A stretch of DNA of 64,000 nucleotides from Butyrivibrio sp. (GTDB lineage: Bacteria > Bacillota_A > Clostridia > Lachnospirales > Lachnospiraceae), in the NCBI GenBank assembly GCA_024690635.1, contig JAILOW010000196.1, positions 1-64,000 on the forward strand, read 5' to 3'. The position numbers and the translations under genes were made by a program. The notes beneath the pieces were generated by a model that saw nothing but the letters and a program-made list of their open reading frames with translations, was not told where the DNA came from and did not search any database. Numbering within the stretch: the first letter of the stretch is position 1; every line of letters starts with the position of its first letter. Below are positions 34,885-45,570 of the stretch, piece after piece.

Positions 34885-36573
34885 TCAGTCTAAAGAAATT
34901 GCAACAGCTTCGTAGGGACGAAGCTTTCCGGAGGCATTACCGTCAGGGTAATTGCCTATAAGCAGCGATCCGTTTTTGCACTCATCGGGCACGGCAATAT
35001 CCACATCGTGATCTGTAAAGTTGCATGCTACAAAGAGCTTTTTATCATCCAATGTACGAGTGTAAGCAAATACTTCCTTACTATCCGGATACAACAGCTC
35101 AAATTTTCCGTATACAATAAGGTCACTCTTTTTCCTAAGAGCAATGAGTTTTTTGTAATAGTTGTAAACGGAATCTTCTCTTGCAACAGCATCCTTGGCA
35201 TTTACCGTAACATAATCGGGATTGATGCGAAGCCAGGGCTTGCCTGTTGTAAAGCCGGCATTTTCGCTGTCATCCCACTGCATTGGAGTGCGGGCATTGT
35301 CGCGGCTCTGACGACGCATTACTTCAAGAGCATCCTCTTTTCTGATAATGCCTTTTTCTATATTCTGACGAACATTATTACTTGATTCTATGTCGTTTAT
35401 CTCATCCAGGCTGTTCCAAGGGCAGTTGGTCATGCCGATCTCTTCGCCCTGATATACATAGGGCGTGCCCTTCATAAGATGCAGACAGGTTCCCAGCATC
35501 TTTGCGCTGAGTTCTCGATACTCCTTGCTATCATTTCCAAAACGTGAAACGCAGCGAGGCTGATCGTGATTGTTCCAGTAAAGAGAATTCCACGCATAGC
35601 CCTCAAGTCCCGTTTCCCACTTGTTCATGGCTTCTTTAAGGTTTTGCAGGTTCATGACTGTAAGGCCGTAGCGACCTACGCCGTCGGCATAATCACAGCC
35701 CATATGATCAAACTGGAAGATCATGTTCAGCTCTGAGCCTTCAAGATTTGCGTAGTTGCGGGCTTCTTCCATGGAAACACCTGGGCATTCTCCAACAGTT
35801 ATCACATCAAACTTGGAGAGTACGCGATCATTCATCTCGCGTAGATACTCATGAAGATGCGGGCCTGTAGCGCAATCTGCCCAGCTTGCATAGCCTGTTT
35901 CACCGGGTACACCGTCAGGAAGCCCTGCAGGCTTGGAAATAAGGCTGATAACGTCCATTCTGAAGCCGTCAACGCCCTTTTTGAGCCACCAGGTCATCAT
36001 ATCAAAAACTTCATCCCTGACCTTGGGATTGTCCCAGTTAAGATCAGGCTGTCTTGGGGAAAAGAGATGCATGAAGTACTGTCCTGTCGTCTCGTCATAT
36101 TTCCATACACTTCCACCAAAGCAAGATCCCCAGTTGTTTGGCTCAGCTCCGGGTTCTCCGCCCTTCATGCCGGGTCTTGGATCACGCCAGATATAGTAAT
36201 CCCTGTAAGGGTTATCTTTTGATTTTTTTGCTTCTTTAAACCAGTTATGCTCATCGGAAGTATGGTTCACAACAAGATCCATCATGATCTTGAGCCCCAG
36301 TTCGTGAGCTCTTTTAAGGAGCTCATCAAAATCTTCCATCGTGCCAAACTCGGGCATTATAGCTCTGTAATCGCTGATGTCGTAGCCGTTGTCATCATTG
36401 GGAGATGCATAAACTGGGGAGAGCCAGATCACGTCCGCACCAAGCTCTGCGATGTACGGAAGGCGAGCGGTGATGCCTTTAAGGTCCCCGATGCCGTCAC
36501 CGTTACTGTCACTGTAGCTGCGAGGATATATCTGATATACCACGCTTTTTTGCCACCATTTCTTTTCTTCCAT
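34885..36573 (-). CDS. GH13 alpha-glucosidase / oligo-1,6-glucosidase
   Basis: This 562-residue cytoplasmic GH13 enzyme is of the oligo-1,6-glucosidase/alpha-glucosidase group (GH13_31-like). The start WWQKSVVYQIYPRSY, region I DLVVNHTSDEH, nucleophile Asp in GFRMDVISL, acid/base Glu in VGECPG and the third Asp in NNHDQPR are all present, with the C-terminal beta domain at the end. ATG 36571-36573 follows AAGGAGGG; longer upstream starts lack a ribosome site. It would release glucose from isomaltose-, panose- or maltose-type oligosaccharides. It precedes an AraC regulator in a two-gene leftward unit; no dedicated transporter is obviously attached. Confidence 0.9.
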   Translation of the reverse strand: MEEKKWWQKSVVYQIYPRSYSDSNGDGIGDLKGITARLPYIAELGADVIWLSPVYASPNDDNGYDISDYRAIMPEFGTMEDFDELLKRAHELGLKIMMDLVVNHTSDEHNWFKEAKKSKDNPYRDYYIWRDPRPGMKGGEPGAEPNNWGSCFGGSVWKYDETTGQYFMHLFSPRQPDLNWDNPKVRDEVFDMMTWWLKKGVDGFRMDVISLISKPAGLPDGVPGETGYASWADCATGPHLHEYLREMNDRVLSKFDVITVGECPGVSMEEARNYANLEGSELNMIFQFDHMGCDYADGVGRYGLTVMNLQNLKEAMNKWETGLEGYAWNSLYWNNHDQPRCVSRFGNDSKEYRELSAKMLGTCLHLMKGTPYVYQGEEIGMTNCPWNSLDEINDIESSNNVRQNIEKGIIRKEDALEVMRRQSRDNARTPMQWDDSENAGFTTGKPWLRINPDYVTVNAKDAVAREDSVYNYYKKLIALRKKSDLIVYGKFELLYPDSKEVFAYTRTLDDKKLFVACNFTDHDVDIAVPDECKNGSLLIGNYPDGNASGKLRPYEAVAISLD

Positions 36574-36734
36574 AAGACCCTCCTTATTTAGAAATACCGT
36601 TACTCTTTCCTGCTCAAATCTATATGTTAAATCATATCCTTTTTGGGCCAATAAAAAAAGAGTTTTGATGATGGCTTTTAGATTGTGATATCTGTGGCAT
36701 AATGGCTTCACTTAGCATTCTTTTCATGTTTAGC

Positions 36735-36927
36735 CTGCCTGTAATCCAAAATTTTGAAATTAGGCAGACCGGAAACATGAATATTACCTGCCGTAATTTG
36801 TGAAATCCTCCATTGAGGCAGTCTTGGTATAAGTCCAAAGTCTGCCTCAATTACTTAATTACAAATTTAAGCAGGCTATTTTGTTTTTTTCGGTCTGCCA
36901 AGATTAGTGAAGTTTTAAAACAGGCAG
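36735..36927. repeat. Left cluster of CTGCC/GGCAG stem-loops
   Basis: In 193 bases the core CTGCC or its complement GGCAG occurs at least seven times (36735, 36763, 36788, 36817, 36842, 36895, 36923), alternating in orientation so that neighbours pair. The clearest hairpin is TTGAGGCAG (36813-36821) with CTGCCTCAA (36842-36850). GTCTGCC (36893-36899) pairs with GGCAGAC (36923-36929). The remaining sequence from 36574 to 37139 shows no gene I can support. Confidence 0.6.
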
Positions 36928-37139
36928 ACGAATCGTCTAATACGCCCCTGGGATTATCCACATTAAATCACTATGTGACTCACTGAGCATCTACACATGG
37001 CTTAATCCTTTCGAAGAGATTTATCTTAATGGCATTTACCTACTGAATCTACTTATTTCCCCATGGATTGCCCGCTATGAACCGTTCCACAAAGTGTTAT
37101 TTATATCTTCACCCCCTTTTTCTCCGCCAGAGAAAGGTC

Positions 37140-37949
37140 CTATAGCAAATGTTCCTGAATCAGCGCCTTTACCACAGAAGTGCTAAGTACATAGTTGCTG
37201 GTTTCATATGTGACGAGAAGCCTCTTGCCGGGAAAAATCCCATTACGTGTATATGCATCAATCTTCCTGACCGCTTTCTCTGCATATTCCGGATCATTCA
37301 TTCTTCCATCATGCTCCCAATATATCTCTTCAAAAGTCTTCTTGCTTAAAAATGTAAAGTCAGGATAAACGATTCCTACCCCTTTTAGCTTTAACGGGCA
37401 TTCATATTTATATTCAATTCCAAGATCGTAGAACATGTCCGCCAAAATCTTTTCCGACTTTGATCTTACCCTTTCGCCCTTCTTGGTATATATTTCCGGC
37501 CAACCCGGAGCAAATTCTTTTCCTTTGTAAGGAACACTCTTCCATTCAGACACCCGTTGCTCCCATAGTTTTTCAACCGGTCGCACCAATTCCTGCCTTA
37601 ACGCATGCATCTGTTGATAAATCTTTACTATCTCATCATCTTCATATTCTGAATTTAGTTTTTGAACCTGTTTAAGCCTTCTTTCAACAAGCTTTTGCAC
37701 CCTCTGATCATAGCTTTTCTGCGCCAGTTTCCGAGCAAGGTCTCTGTTTTCCTTCTTTATAAACGTACCTTGCCTTCTTTTCTTATTGTCTTCATCTGAT
37801 TCTGAACAATACATGAATTGTATTTTTTTACCCGATGATGTTATTCTTAGATTTCCTTCAGGCACGTTAGTCAGCCTTTTATCTACCTGCTTCTTAATCT
37901 GTTTGAGTCTGCTTTCTTCCTGTCCTAATAGTTCTTTTAATCCGTACAA
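37140..37949 (-). CDS. Stand-alone PD-(D/E)XK-like nuclease
   Basis: A 269-residue protein. The N-terminal half (1-135) is Lys/Arg/Gln-rich and largely helical, probably coiled coil. The C-terminal half has features of the PD-(D/E)XK nuclease fold: RSKSE at 162-166, PDF with D197 (VYPDFTFL), then EEIYWEHDG with E212 as candidate second acid, and a helix EYAEKAVRKIDAYTRNG as in other such enzymes. The canonical Lys is not obvious. TTG start at 37947-37949 follows AGGAGG. It is flanked on both sides by stem-loop clusters and stands alone between unrelated operons, which suggests a mobile or genome-maintenance role. DNA cleavage is inferred from fold-level motifs only. Confidence 0.6.
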   Translation of the reverse strand: MYGLKELLGQEESRLKQIKKQVDKRLTNVPEGNLRITSSGKKIQFMYCSESDEDNKKRRQGTFIKKENRDLARKLAQKSYDQRVQKLVERRLKQVQKLNSEYEDDEIVKIYQQMHALRQELVRPVEKLWEQRVSEWKSVPYKGKEFAPGWPEIYTKKGERVRSKSEKILADMFYDLGIEYKYECPLKLKGVGIVYPDFTFLSKKTFEEIYWEHDGRMNDPEYAEKAVRKIDAYTRNGIFPGKRLLVTYETSNYVLSTSVVKALIQEHLL

Positions 37950-38064
37950 CTGTAACCTCCTAATTGTGCATGTTTTTAGATAGTTTCAAGATATTGTCCA
38001 TTACCTTATTCAAGCTTGCTTATTATCATCATCTTAATCATGAGAGCTGATTTGTAATTTGAGA

Positions 38065-38257
38065 CTGCCTAAATTGAGAAAGAAGCAATTTCGGCATGCT
38101 CCCATTTCCTTTTTTCACTGCCTATTTCAATTATATTTACTATTGAGGCAGACCGAATAAAACATCCAAGGCTGCCACAAATATGATTTTCCCCCAGAAA
38201 GCAGCCTGATTTCTAAAAAGAAGACTGCCGCAAATCACTTTTTTCACGCTGAGGCAG
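38065..38257. repeat. Right cluster of CTGCC/GGCAG stem-loops
   Basis: CTGCC/GGCAG cores occur at 38065, 38118, 38147, 38172, 38225 and 38253, plus a GGCTGC/GCAGCC pair (38171, 38201). ACTGCCT (38117-38123) with ATTGAGGCAG (38142-38151) and CTGCC (38225) with GGCAG (38253) can form hairpins. The motif AGGCAGACCG occurs in both this cluster (38146) and the left one (36762). No gene is seen in 37950-38494. Confidence 0.6.
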
Positions 38258-38373
38258 ACTGTTCCCCAAATTTCGCATGTTCCTTAAATGACGCCCAAAT
38301 ATCGACCCGGATCACGCCCCAATTTATGACCGAAATTGTGAAATAAACAGCGGATAATGACTCTATCACGCTG

Positions 38374-38394
38374 TTACGCCCGGAAAAGGCGTAA
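38374..38394. other. Isolated 7-bp hairpin TTACGCC/GGCGTAA
   Basis: TTACGCC (38374-38380) and GGCGTAA (38388-38394) enclose a seven-base loop CGGAAAA. There is no T-tract, so it is not a terminator. It may belong to the surrounding repeat-rich region. Confidence 0.3.
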
Positions 38395-38494
38395 AATGAA
38401 CGAAAATGATTATAACAAGCATAAATGCTTTTAGCAAGTTTTAAGCAAGCACAGAGAGTCCGCGACTATTTACCGCGTACTTTTTCTGCAAACA

Positions 38495-38520
38495 AAAAAG
38501 CCCTCAAACGAGGGCTTTTT
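38495..38520 (-). terminator. Terminator of the ATP synthase operon
   Basis: A perfect 11-bp stem AAAAAGCCCTC (38495-38505) with GAGGGCTTTTT (38510-38520), four-base loop, with T runs in both directions. It lies 17 bases after the atpC stop codon. Confidence 0.92.
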
Positions 38521-38537
38521 ACTGTTTTATAAACCAA

Positions 38538-38954
38538 TCAATCCTTTATTTCCTGTCCGGTGGAACCAAGTCTTACCAGAGCTCTGTAGAGCTTGGCTTC
38601 GGCGCGGACTCGCGCCTCTTTGTCGAGCTGCTGGTCCCTGAGCCTTTCCTCGGCTCTTTCCTTGGCTGCTTTTGCTCTCTCAACGTCGATGTCCTCGCTC
38701 CACTCCCAGGTGGTGGGAAGAACGCGAACCTCGCCTTTCATAACAGAAAGCATTCCGCCGATACAGGCTGCTTTTCTTTCTGTGCCGTCCTCCATGGTAA
38801 CTCTGGCAGTGCCCATACCGATAGCAGTACAGTAGTCAGTGTGACGGGCAAGGATCTCCACATCACCGTCTATTGTACGAAGCAGTATCTTCTGGACTGT
38901 GCCGTCAAAGTCCTGACCGTCCATGGAAACAACCTGTAAATGAAATGTCGACAT
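38538..38954 (-). CDS. atpC: F-type ATP synthase epsilon subunit
   Basis: The epsilon subunit is part of the central stalk and regulates ATP hydrolysis. The 138-residue protein begins FHLQVVSMDGQDFDG, has the N-terminal beta barrel with EILARHTDY and GMLSVMKGEVRVL, and a C-terminal helical pair (WERSEDIDVERAKAAKERAEERL region, Ala/Glu/Arg-rich). It is the last gene of the leftward atp operon, 12 bases after atpD, and is followed by a perfect intrinsic terminator. Confidence 0.95.
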   Translation of the reverse strand: MSTFHLQVVSMDGQDFDGTVQKILLRTIDGDVEILARHTDYCTAIGMGTARVTMEDGTERKAACIGGMLSVMKGEVRVLPTTWEWSEDIDVERAKAAKERAEERLRDQQLDKEARVRAEAKLYRALVRLGSTGQEIKD

Positions 38955-38966
38955 AAACAGCTCCTT

Positions 38967-40364
<1,398 letters not shown>

Positions 40365-40397
40365 TTAGACTCCTTATATTTGCTATTCCAAGATGAA

Positions 40398-40467
40398 GTT
40401 CTGCTCTCGTGCTACGCACTCGCCAGAACAAGCTAGTACACCAGGCTCGAAAACACCTCGCCAGGTG
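40398..40467 (-). ncRNA. Intercistronic two-hairpin tandem-G.A element, copy 2
   Basis: In transcript sense, hairpin I (40467-40439) begins two bases after the atpG stop. Arms CACCTGG/CCTGGTG (one T.T mismatch) are followed by CGAG facing CGAG and a seven-base loop. Hairpin II (40429-40398) has GTTCTG/CAGAAC arms, CGAG facing CGAG, and a TGC/GCA inner stem. Against copy 1 (16871-16950), GTTCCG/CGGAAC has become GTTCTG/CAGAAC, a compensating change, and the inner stem differs while still pairing. It lies between atpG and atpD. Confidence 0.65.
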
Positions 40468-40468
40468 A

Positions 40469-41329
40469 TCAGCTTTCAGCTCCCGCAACGATCTCCGTGA
40501 TCTCCTGCGTGATGCTGGCCTGACGGGCTCTGTTGTAGTACAGACTCAAGGTTTCGATCATCTCTTCCGCATTGTCTGTAGCTGCTTCCATAGCTGTTCT
40601 ACGGGCTGCAAGCTCACTTGCGTAAGAAATATTGATACTTGAGTAAAGAATTCCCGCCAGATATTCCGGAACAATTGCATTGAACACTGTCTCTGAATTG
40701 GGCTCATACAAAATCAGTTCTCTTGCCTTTCCGTCAGAAGCATTTTCCTCGGTCCTAAGATCTGACAAAGGAAGAAGTGACGAGGCTGTTGGAACCTGAG
40801 AGAGCATGGATACAAAATTGGTGTAGCACAGGAAAATGTGTCCGAACTCTCCTTTTGAGTATGCGTCACAGATAAGCTTGGCAATCTGGAAACAATCTGA
40901 GACATTTACCTTGGCAACTTCTGCATATTCCTCTGTGAAAAGAGGTACATTGCGGTGTTTGAAGTGCTCAACGGATTTTTTACCGATGGGAAGCACCGTT
41001 ACATCCGTTCTGCCCTTCATCTCCTGTTCCATAAACTTGAAGAGGTTGGAGTTATATCCTCCCGCCAGTCCCCTGTCTCCGGCAATAACAACATAGAGCC
41101 ATTTGTCATTGTCCGTGGACTTTGTATATGGAGATCCGAAATCGGAATTGCTGTTTGCAATATCCGTCAGTGTTTCAAGCATGGTTACCAGGTAGGGCTT
41201 GGATGCATCAGCTCTTTCCTTAGCTTTACGAAGCTTGGATGCAGCAACCAGCTGCATGGCTTTCGTAATCTGCATCGTGCTCTGAACGCTCTTGATCCGG
41301 AGTTTAACAGCTTTCATTGATCCGGCCAT
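40469..41329 (-). CDS. atpG: F-type ATP synthase gamma subunit
   Basis: The 286-residue central-stalk rotor subunit. The N-terminal helix (MKAVKLRIKSVQSTMQITKAM in part) and the C-terminal helix with MEAATDNAEEMI and NRARQASITQEITEIV are the conserved coiled-coil halves; the central Rossmann-like domain (about 75-200) contains VVIAGDRGLAGGYN. It is placed after atpA as in standard operons, with GGAGGAATAA upstream. The stop codon is immediately followed by the tandem-G.A element. Confidence 0.95.
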   Translation of the reverse strand: MAGSMKAVKLRIKSVQSTMQITKAMQLVAASKLRKAKERADASKPYLVTMLETLTDIANSNSDFGSPYTKSTDNDKWLYVVIAGDRGLAGGYNSNLFKFMEQEMKGRTDVTVLPIGKKSVEHFKHRNVPLFTEEYAEVAKVNVSDCFQIAKLICDAYSKGEFGHIFLCYTNFVSMLSQVPTASSLLPLSDLRTEENASDGKARELILYEPNSETVFNAIVPEYLAGILYSSINISYASELAARRTAMEAATDNAEEMIETLSLYYNRARQASITQEITEIVAGAES

Positions 41330-41350
41330 TATTATTCCTCCTTATTCCTG

Positions 41351-42871
41351 TTATTTGTTTTTAAGGAAATTCTCAGTGTAAGCGTCCAGTGCCTCTTTCA
41401 GCTTGGTCTCTGTTTCACCTTCAAGCTTTCCTGTCTCGCGGATGCCGTTCATGGCTGCGATTCCGGAAGGATTTGTATCAAGGAATTCATAAAGACCTGC
41501 CTCATACTTGGCAACGTCTGTTGCTTCAACCTTAATAAGGATGTTATTTACAACGGCGTAAAGGATTGCAACCTGCTTTTCAACAGGAACGGGCTGGTTC
41601 TTGTCCTGCTTGAGCACTTCCACGATTCTTTCACCCTGTGCAAGACGAGCCTTGGTATCCTCGTCAAGGTCGGATCCGAACTGTGCGAAACTCTGCAGCT
41701 CACGGTACTGTGAGTAAACCAGCTTCAAGGTACCTGCAACCTTCTTCATAGCCTTGATCTGAGCGTTACCACCAACTCGGGATACGGATATACCGGGGTT
41801 GACCGCCGGCATGATTCCGGAGTGGAAGAGCTCTGTCTCAAGGAATATCTGACCGTCTGTAATGGAGATAACGTTGGTCGGGATGTATGCCGATACGTCA
41901 CCCGCCTGAGTCTCAATGATGGGAAGGGCTGTAAGTGATCCTCCGCCGTTCTCATCAGAGAGCTTGGCTGCTCTCTCAAGAAGTCTTGAGTGGAGATAGA
42001 ATACGTCACCGGGATAAGCTTCACGTCCCGGGGGTCTTCTGATCAGAAGGGAAAGTGCACGATAAGCTACGGCGTGCTTGGAAAGATCGTCGTAGATACA
42101 AAGAACGTGCTTACCCTTATTCATAAAGTACTCACCCATTGCACAACCTGTGTAAGGTGAAATGTACTGCAAAGGACTGGGCTCTGATGCAGTAGCTGCA
42201 ACTACGATTGTGTAGTCCATTGCCCCGCCTTTTTTAAGATCATCAACAAGCGCTGTAACTGTTGAGCGCTTCTGACCTATAGCCACATAGATACAGATAA
42301 CGTCCTTGCCCTTCTGGTTAAGGATGGTATCGATAGCAATTGTGGTCTTACCTGTCTGTCTGTCACCGATAATAAGCTCACGCTGTCCTCTTCCGATGGG
42401 GATCATGGAATCGATAGCCTTGATTCCTGTCTGCAAGGGCTCCTTAACGGGCTGTCTTGCAATGATTCCGGGAGCGGGAGACTCAACCGGTCTGTATTCT
42501 GATGTTTCGATGGGGCCCTGTCCGTCGATTGGCTGTCCAATAGCGTTAACAACACGGCCGATCATCTGCTCGCCTACAGGTACGGAAACAACTCGTCCTG
42601 TACGCTTAACGGTCTGTCCTTCGCTGATACCAACATCCTCGCCGAACAAAACCGCGGATACTACTGTTTCCTCGAGGTTCTGAGCCATTCCGAATGTACC
42701 GTTCTCAAATTCCAGAAGCTCTCCGGACATACAGTTCAGAAGTCCGCTGACACGGGCAATACCGTCGCCGACTGTAAGAACAGTTCCTGTCTCATTCTGG
42801 ATAATTGCATTCTGATAATTCTTTATCTGGCTTCGAATAACCTCGGATATTTTTTCTGGTTTTAGTTCCAT
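41351..42871 (-). CDS. atpA: F-type ATP synthase alpha subunit
   Basis: The non-catalytic nucleotide-binding subunit of F1, 506 residues. The P-loop GDRQTGKT, the preceding [20 protein letters not shown] and the conserved [14 protein letters not shown] with its arginine finger (SVSRVGG) are present. The N-terminal [10 protein letters not shown] helix that contacts delta is intact. It starts 25 bases after atpH with GGAGG. Confidence 0.97.
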   Translation of the reverse strand: MELKPEKISEVIRSQIKNYQNAIIQNETGTVLTVGDGIARVSGLLNCMSGELLEFENGTFGMAQNLEETVVSAVLFGEDVGISEGQTVKRTGRVVSVPVGEQMIGRVVNAIGQPIDGQGPIETSEYRPVESPAPGIIARQPVKEPLQTGIKAIDSMIPIGRGQRELIIGDRQTGKTTIAIDTILNQKGKDVICIYVAIGQKRSTVTALVDDLKKGGAMDYTIVVAATASEPSPLQYISPYTGCAMGEYFMNKGKHVLCIYDDLSKHAVAYRALSLLIRRPPGREAYPGDVFYLHSRLLERAAKLSDENGGGSLTALPIIETQAGDVSAYIPTNVISITDGQIFLETELFHSGIMPAVNPGISVSRVGGNAQIKAMKKVAGTLKLVYSQYRELQSFAQFGSDLDEDTKARLAQGERIVEVLKQDKNQPVPVEKQVAILYAVVNNILIKVEATDVAKYEAGLYEFLDTNPSGIAAMNGIRETGKLEGETETKLKEALDAYTENFLKNK

Positions 42872-42896
42872 ATTTTCCTCCGACGTAAACTTGTTT

Positions 42897-43436
42897 TTAG
42901 ATCACGACATCGTCGACTTTTCTGCGAAGCTCGGAAAGCCTTCCTTTGACCGATCCGTCAAAGAGCTGTCCCTCCAGATCCACTCTGACACCACCAAGGA
43001 TGCCTGGATCTGTCTTCTGCACCAGCAGAACCTTCTTACCGCTGATCTTTTCAAGCTTCTCTTTAAGAGCTGTAAGCTGTGAATCACTTAATGTCACCGC
43101 TGTGGTAACAAGCGCATCCGCTATATTGTGAGACTCATTATAAGATTTTCTGAATCTCTTATAACAAGCTGAGTACTCACGTAAAAGCCCTTTTTCAATG
43201 AGTATCTTGATAAAGTTCAGATGATAAGGAGTAAGGCCGTCTTTAAAGGCCTCGTCCACCAGTTGCAGTCTTTCGTTCTTGGGGACTGACGGCTCCGAGA
43301 GAAGGGTGATATAATCGGGGTTCTCGCTAAAGATTCCCTTCACGCCTTCCATTTCGCCCAGTATATCATCCGTAAGGTTCTCTTCCGCTGCCAGATCATA
43401 TAGGCTCTGCCCATAAAGATCTCCAGCTTTACTCAT
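42897..43436 (-). CDS. atpH: F-type ATP synthase delta subunit
   Basis: A 179-residue stator subunit that joins F1 to the b subunits. The N-terminal helical domain ([13 protein letters not shown]) and the C-terminal signature [27 protein letters not shown] (quoted core: [10 protein letters not shown]) are diagnostic. It lies 55 bases after atpF; that gap holds a small hairpin (43464-43488). Confidence 0.94.
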   Translation of the reverse strand: MSKAGDLYGQSLYDLAAEENLTDDILGEMEGVKGIFSENPDYITLLSEPSVPKNERLQLVDEAFKDGLTPYHLNFIKILIEKGLLREYSACYKRFRKSYNESHNIADALVTTAVTLSDSQLTALKEKLEKISGKKVLLVQKTDPGILGGVRVDLEGQLFDGSVKGRLSELRRKVDDVVI

Positions 43437-43463
43437 AATAAAACTCCTTCGTCAATTGGTCAC

Positions 43464-43488
43464 GTCCTTGGCAGCAAGTGCCTCGGAC
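43464..43488 (-). other. Intercistronic hairpin with purine mismatches (atpF-atpH)
   Basis: In transcript sense GTCC/GGAC outer and GGCA/TGCC inner arms enclose facing GA and AA and a five-base loop. It lies three bases after the atpF stop codon, the same position as the tandem-G.A elements at 16871 and 40398, and may be a reduced relative. Confidence 0.4.
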
Positions 43489-43491
43489 TGA

Positions 43492-43989
43492 TTATGCCCC
43501 TACCTGATTAATAAAATCATCGATAAGTTTTTTGTGATCGGACTCGTTGATCTCTTTTTCAACAACCTTGCCTGCAATATCCATTGCAAGTCCGCCGATC
43601 TCGTCCTTGGCCTCGTTGATAGCCTTCTTCTTTTCCTGCTCAATATCTGCAGCAGCTCTGGCTTTGATGCCTGCCACTTCTTCCTGTGCCTCACGCACAA
43701 GAGTATCTGCCTTGTTCTGGGCTTCCTTCTGAGCATCGGATACAATCTGAGCTGCCTCCGCATGTGCGTTGGTCAGACTTGTCTCATACTGTTCCTTGAG
43801 AGAATCAGCTTCATCTTTGGCCTCTCTGGCTTCTCTGATCTCTTTATCCGCAAGATTTCTTCTCTTTTCCAGGATGTCATTAATAGGTTTGAAAAGAAAC
43901 TTCTTAATGAGATAAACCTGTATAAAAAGGTTGATGATCTGGATGATAAAGGTCCAGGGAACCAGTGTTACCAGCTCCTGATGTCCCAT
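43492..43989 (-). CDS. atpF: F-type ATP synthase b subunit
   Basis: A 165-residue peripheral-stalk subunit. One N-terminal membrane helix (about 9-28, WTFIIQIINLFIQVYLI) is followed by KPINDILEKRRNLAD, the usual b-subunit hinge, and a long Ala/Glu/Lys-rich helix (about 45-150) for the dimeric stalk. It is between atpE and atpH as expected. Confidence 0.95.
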   Translation of the reverse strand: MGHQELVTLVPWTFIIQIINLFIQVYLIKKFLFKPINDILEKRRNLADKEIREAREAKDEADSLKEQYETSLTNAHAEAAQIVSDAQKEAQNKADTLVREAQEEVAGIKARAAADIEQEKKKAINEAKDEIGGLAMDIAGKVVEKEINESDHKKLIDDFINQVGA

Positions 43990-44016
43990 AAATAATCTCC
44001 TTTATACTTTGCCGGA

Positions 44017-44328
<312 letters not shown>

Positions 44329-44354
44329 TTATTTTTCCGATATAAGATTTTGTT

Positions 44355-45125
44355 TTAGTCTGTTTCCGCCGCATTGGCAATGTACATGACGGTGAGCATA
44401 CAGAAAATGAATGCCTGCATACATCCTGAGAACCAGTCAAAGTACACACCTGTTACTGCAGGAATACCTATCCCGAGGATAGGGATGTTTGATAAGAATT
44501 TTCCTACCGCACCGGGGATAAGTCCAAATATGGCTGCTGATGCCAACCCCAATGCCCAATAGATAAGTCCGTCGATAACTACTCCGGAAAGAATGTTACC
44601 AAAGTGACGGCAAGCCATGCTGACCGGTGTTGCCAGCTCTGACAAGATATTGAAAGGTGTCATAACCGCAATAGGTGTGGTGAATCCTTTCAGATAACCG
44701 CCAAATCCATTGGTTTTGATCTTGGTAGACGTGATCATGATGAAAACGACTACCGCCCAGGCTGCTTCTGTTGACAGATCTGCTGTCGGGCTCCTGAGTC
44801 CCACAAGGCTGATCAGATTGGATACAACGCTTGTAGCGAAAAGAGCCGACACAAAAGGTATCAGTTTGTCAAACTTGGTGCCTCCTGTGTTGTTGCGGAC
44901 AAAATTGTTGCCCGTCTCAACCAGCATTTCTGCAAAAGCCTGTCTTTTGGAGATATTCTCGACCTTGAGATCCCTTGTAAGGAAAATGCAAAGTCCGGTG
45001 ATTATGATCATTACTATCCAGCTGACAACCAGTGTCTCTGTGATATTAAGATCTCCCAGAATGGGGATTCCGGTCTTTATGGTCGCGTATATCTGCGCAT
45101 AATCGACTTCGAAGCTTTTACTCAT
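44355..45125 (-). CDS. atpB: F-type ATP synthase a subunit
   Basis: The 256-residue membrane stator that carries the ion channels. The essential Arg is in MACRHFGNILSG, within the long helix facing the c ring, and the C-terminal TGVYFDWFSGCMQAFIF is typical. It starts 10 bases after the atpI-like gene. Helix content and polar residues fit a Na+-coupled partner to AtpE but do not prove it. Confidence 0.94.
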   Translation of the reverse strand: MSKSFEVDYAQIYATIKTGIPILGDLNITETLVVSWIVMIIITGLCIFLTRDLKVENISKRQAFAEMLVETGNNFVRNNTGGTKFDKLIPFVSALFATSVVSNLISLVGLRSPTADLSTEAAWAVVVFIMITSTKIKTNGFGGYLKGFTTPIAVMTPFNILSELATPVSMACRHFGNILSGVVIDGLIYWALGLASAAIFGLIPGAVGKFLSNIPILGIGIPAVTGVYFDWFSGCMQAFIFCMLTVMYIANAAETD

Positions 45126-45135
45126 GCTTTCGCCT

Positions 45136-45546
45136 TCAACCTCCTTTCCCCGCAGAAAAGATCCCGCGTAGTTTTATAAATAAACTGGGAATGAATAACG
45201 GAACTATGCCCGTTACCAGGTTAAATACCGGAACGACTATCGCCAGTATAACCCACAAGAGCTGAAGAAGCGTTCTGTACCTGTAGCTTACGCCCATGGT
45301 ACTTCTTGCCTTCTGCTCATCTTCTGTTGCTGCTACCTTTTGCACGGTTATTGCCATCCAGAAGAAATTGCCCACGGCTACTATAAATCCGCCTATTCCT
45401 CCAAGAATGACTTTATAATCAAATGGTGCCCAGCCAGGAACAACCATGTGCAAAACAAAAAATACAAGATACATGATCAGCACTCCGACACCTGTTCCGA
45501 GCGCGATCTTCCCCGTTTCCGTCTTTACCGCCGGCTGAATTTTCAT
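45136..45546 (-). CDS. AtpI-like membrane protein
   Basis: A 136-residue protein with four predicted membrane helices (about 14-34, 43-68, 88-105, 107-125) and a basic loop (YRYRTLLQ), placed between the AtpZ-like gene and atpB, the usual place of AtpI. AtpI helps assemble the c ring. Sequence similarity is weak by eye, so the call relies mainly on position, size and topology. It ends in a short Gly/Lys-rich tail and has GGGGAGAA upstream of its ATG. Confidence 0.65.
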   Translation of the reverse strand: MKIQPAVKTETGKIALGTGVGVLIMYLVFFVLHMVVPGWAPFDYKVILGGIGGFIVAVGNFFWMAITVQKVAATEDEQKARSTMGVSYRYRTLLQLLWVILAIVVPVFNLVTGIVPLFIPSLFIKLRGIFSAGKGG

Positions 45547-45570
45547 ACCAAGTTTCTCCCCGAAAGTGAT

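Noticed and set aside
36632..36850. 72-codon leftward open frame between GH13 and the nuclease
   Set aside because: It overlaps the stem-loop cluster, has no ribosome site or recognisable features, and its open frame fits chance in AT-rich repeats.
36735..38257. Integron attC-like or tRNA-like sites in the stem-loop clusters
   Set aside because: The stems are short and irregular, no cloverleaf can be folded, and no integrase gene is present.
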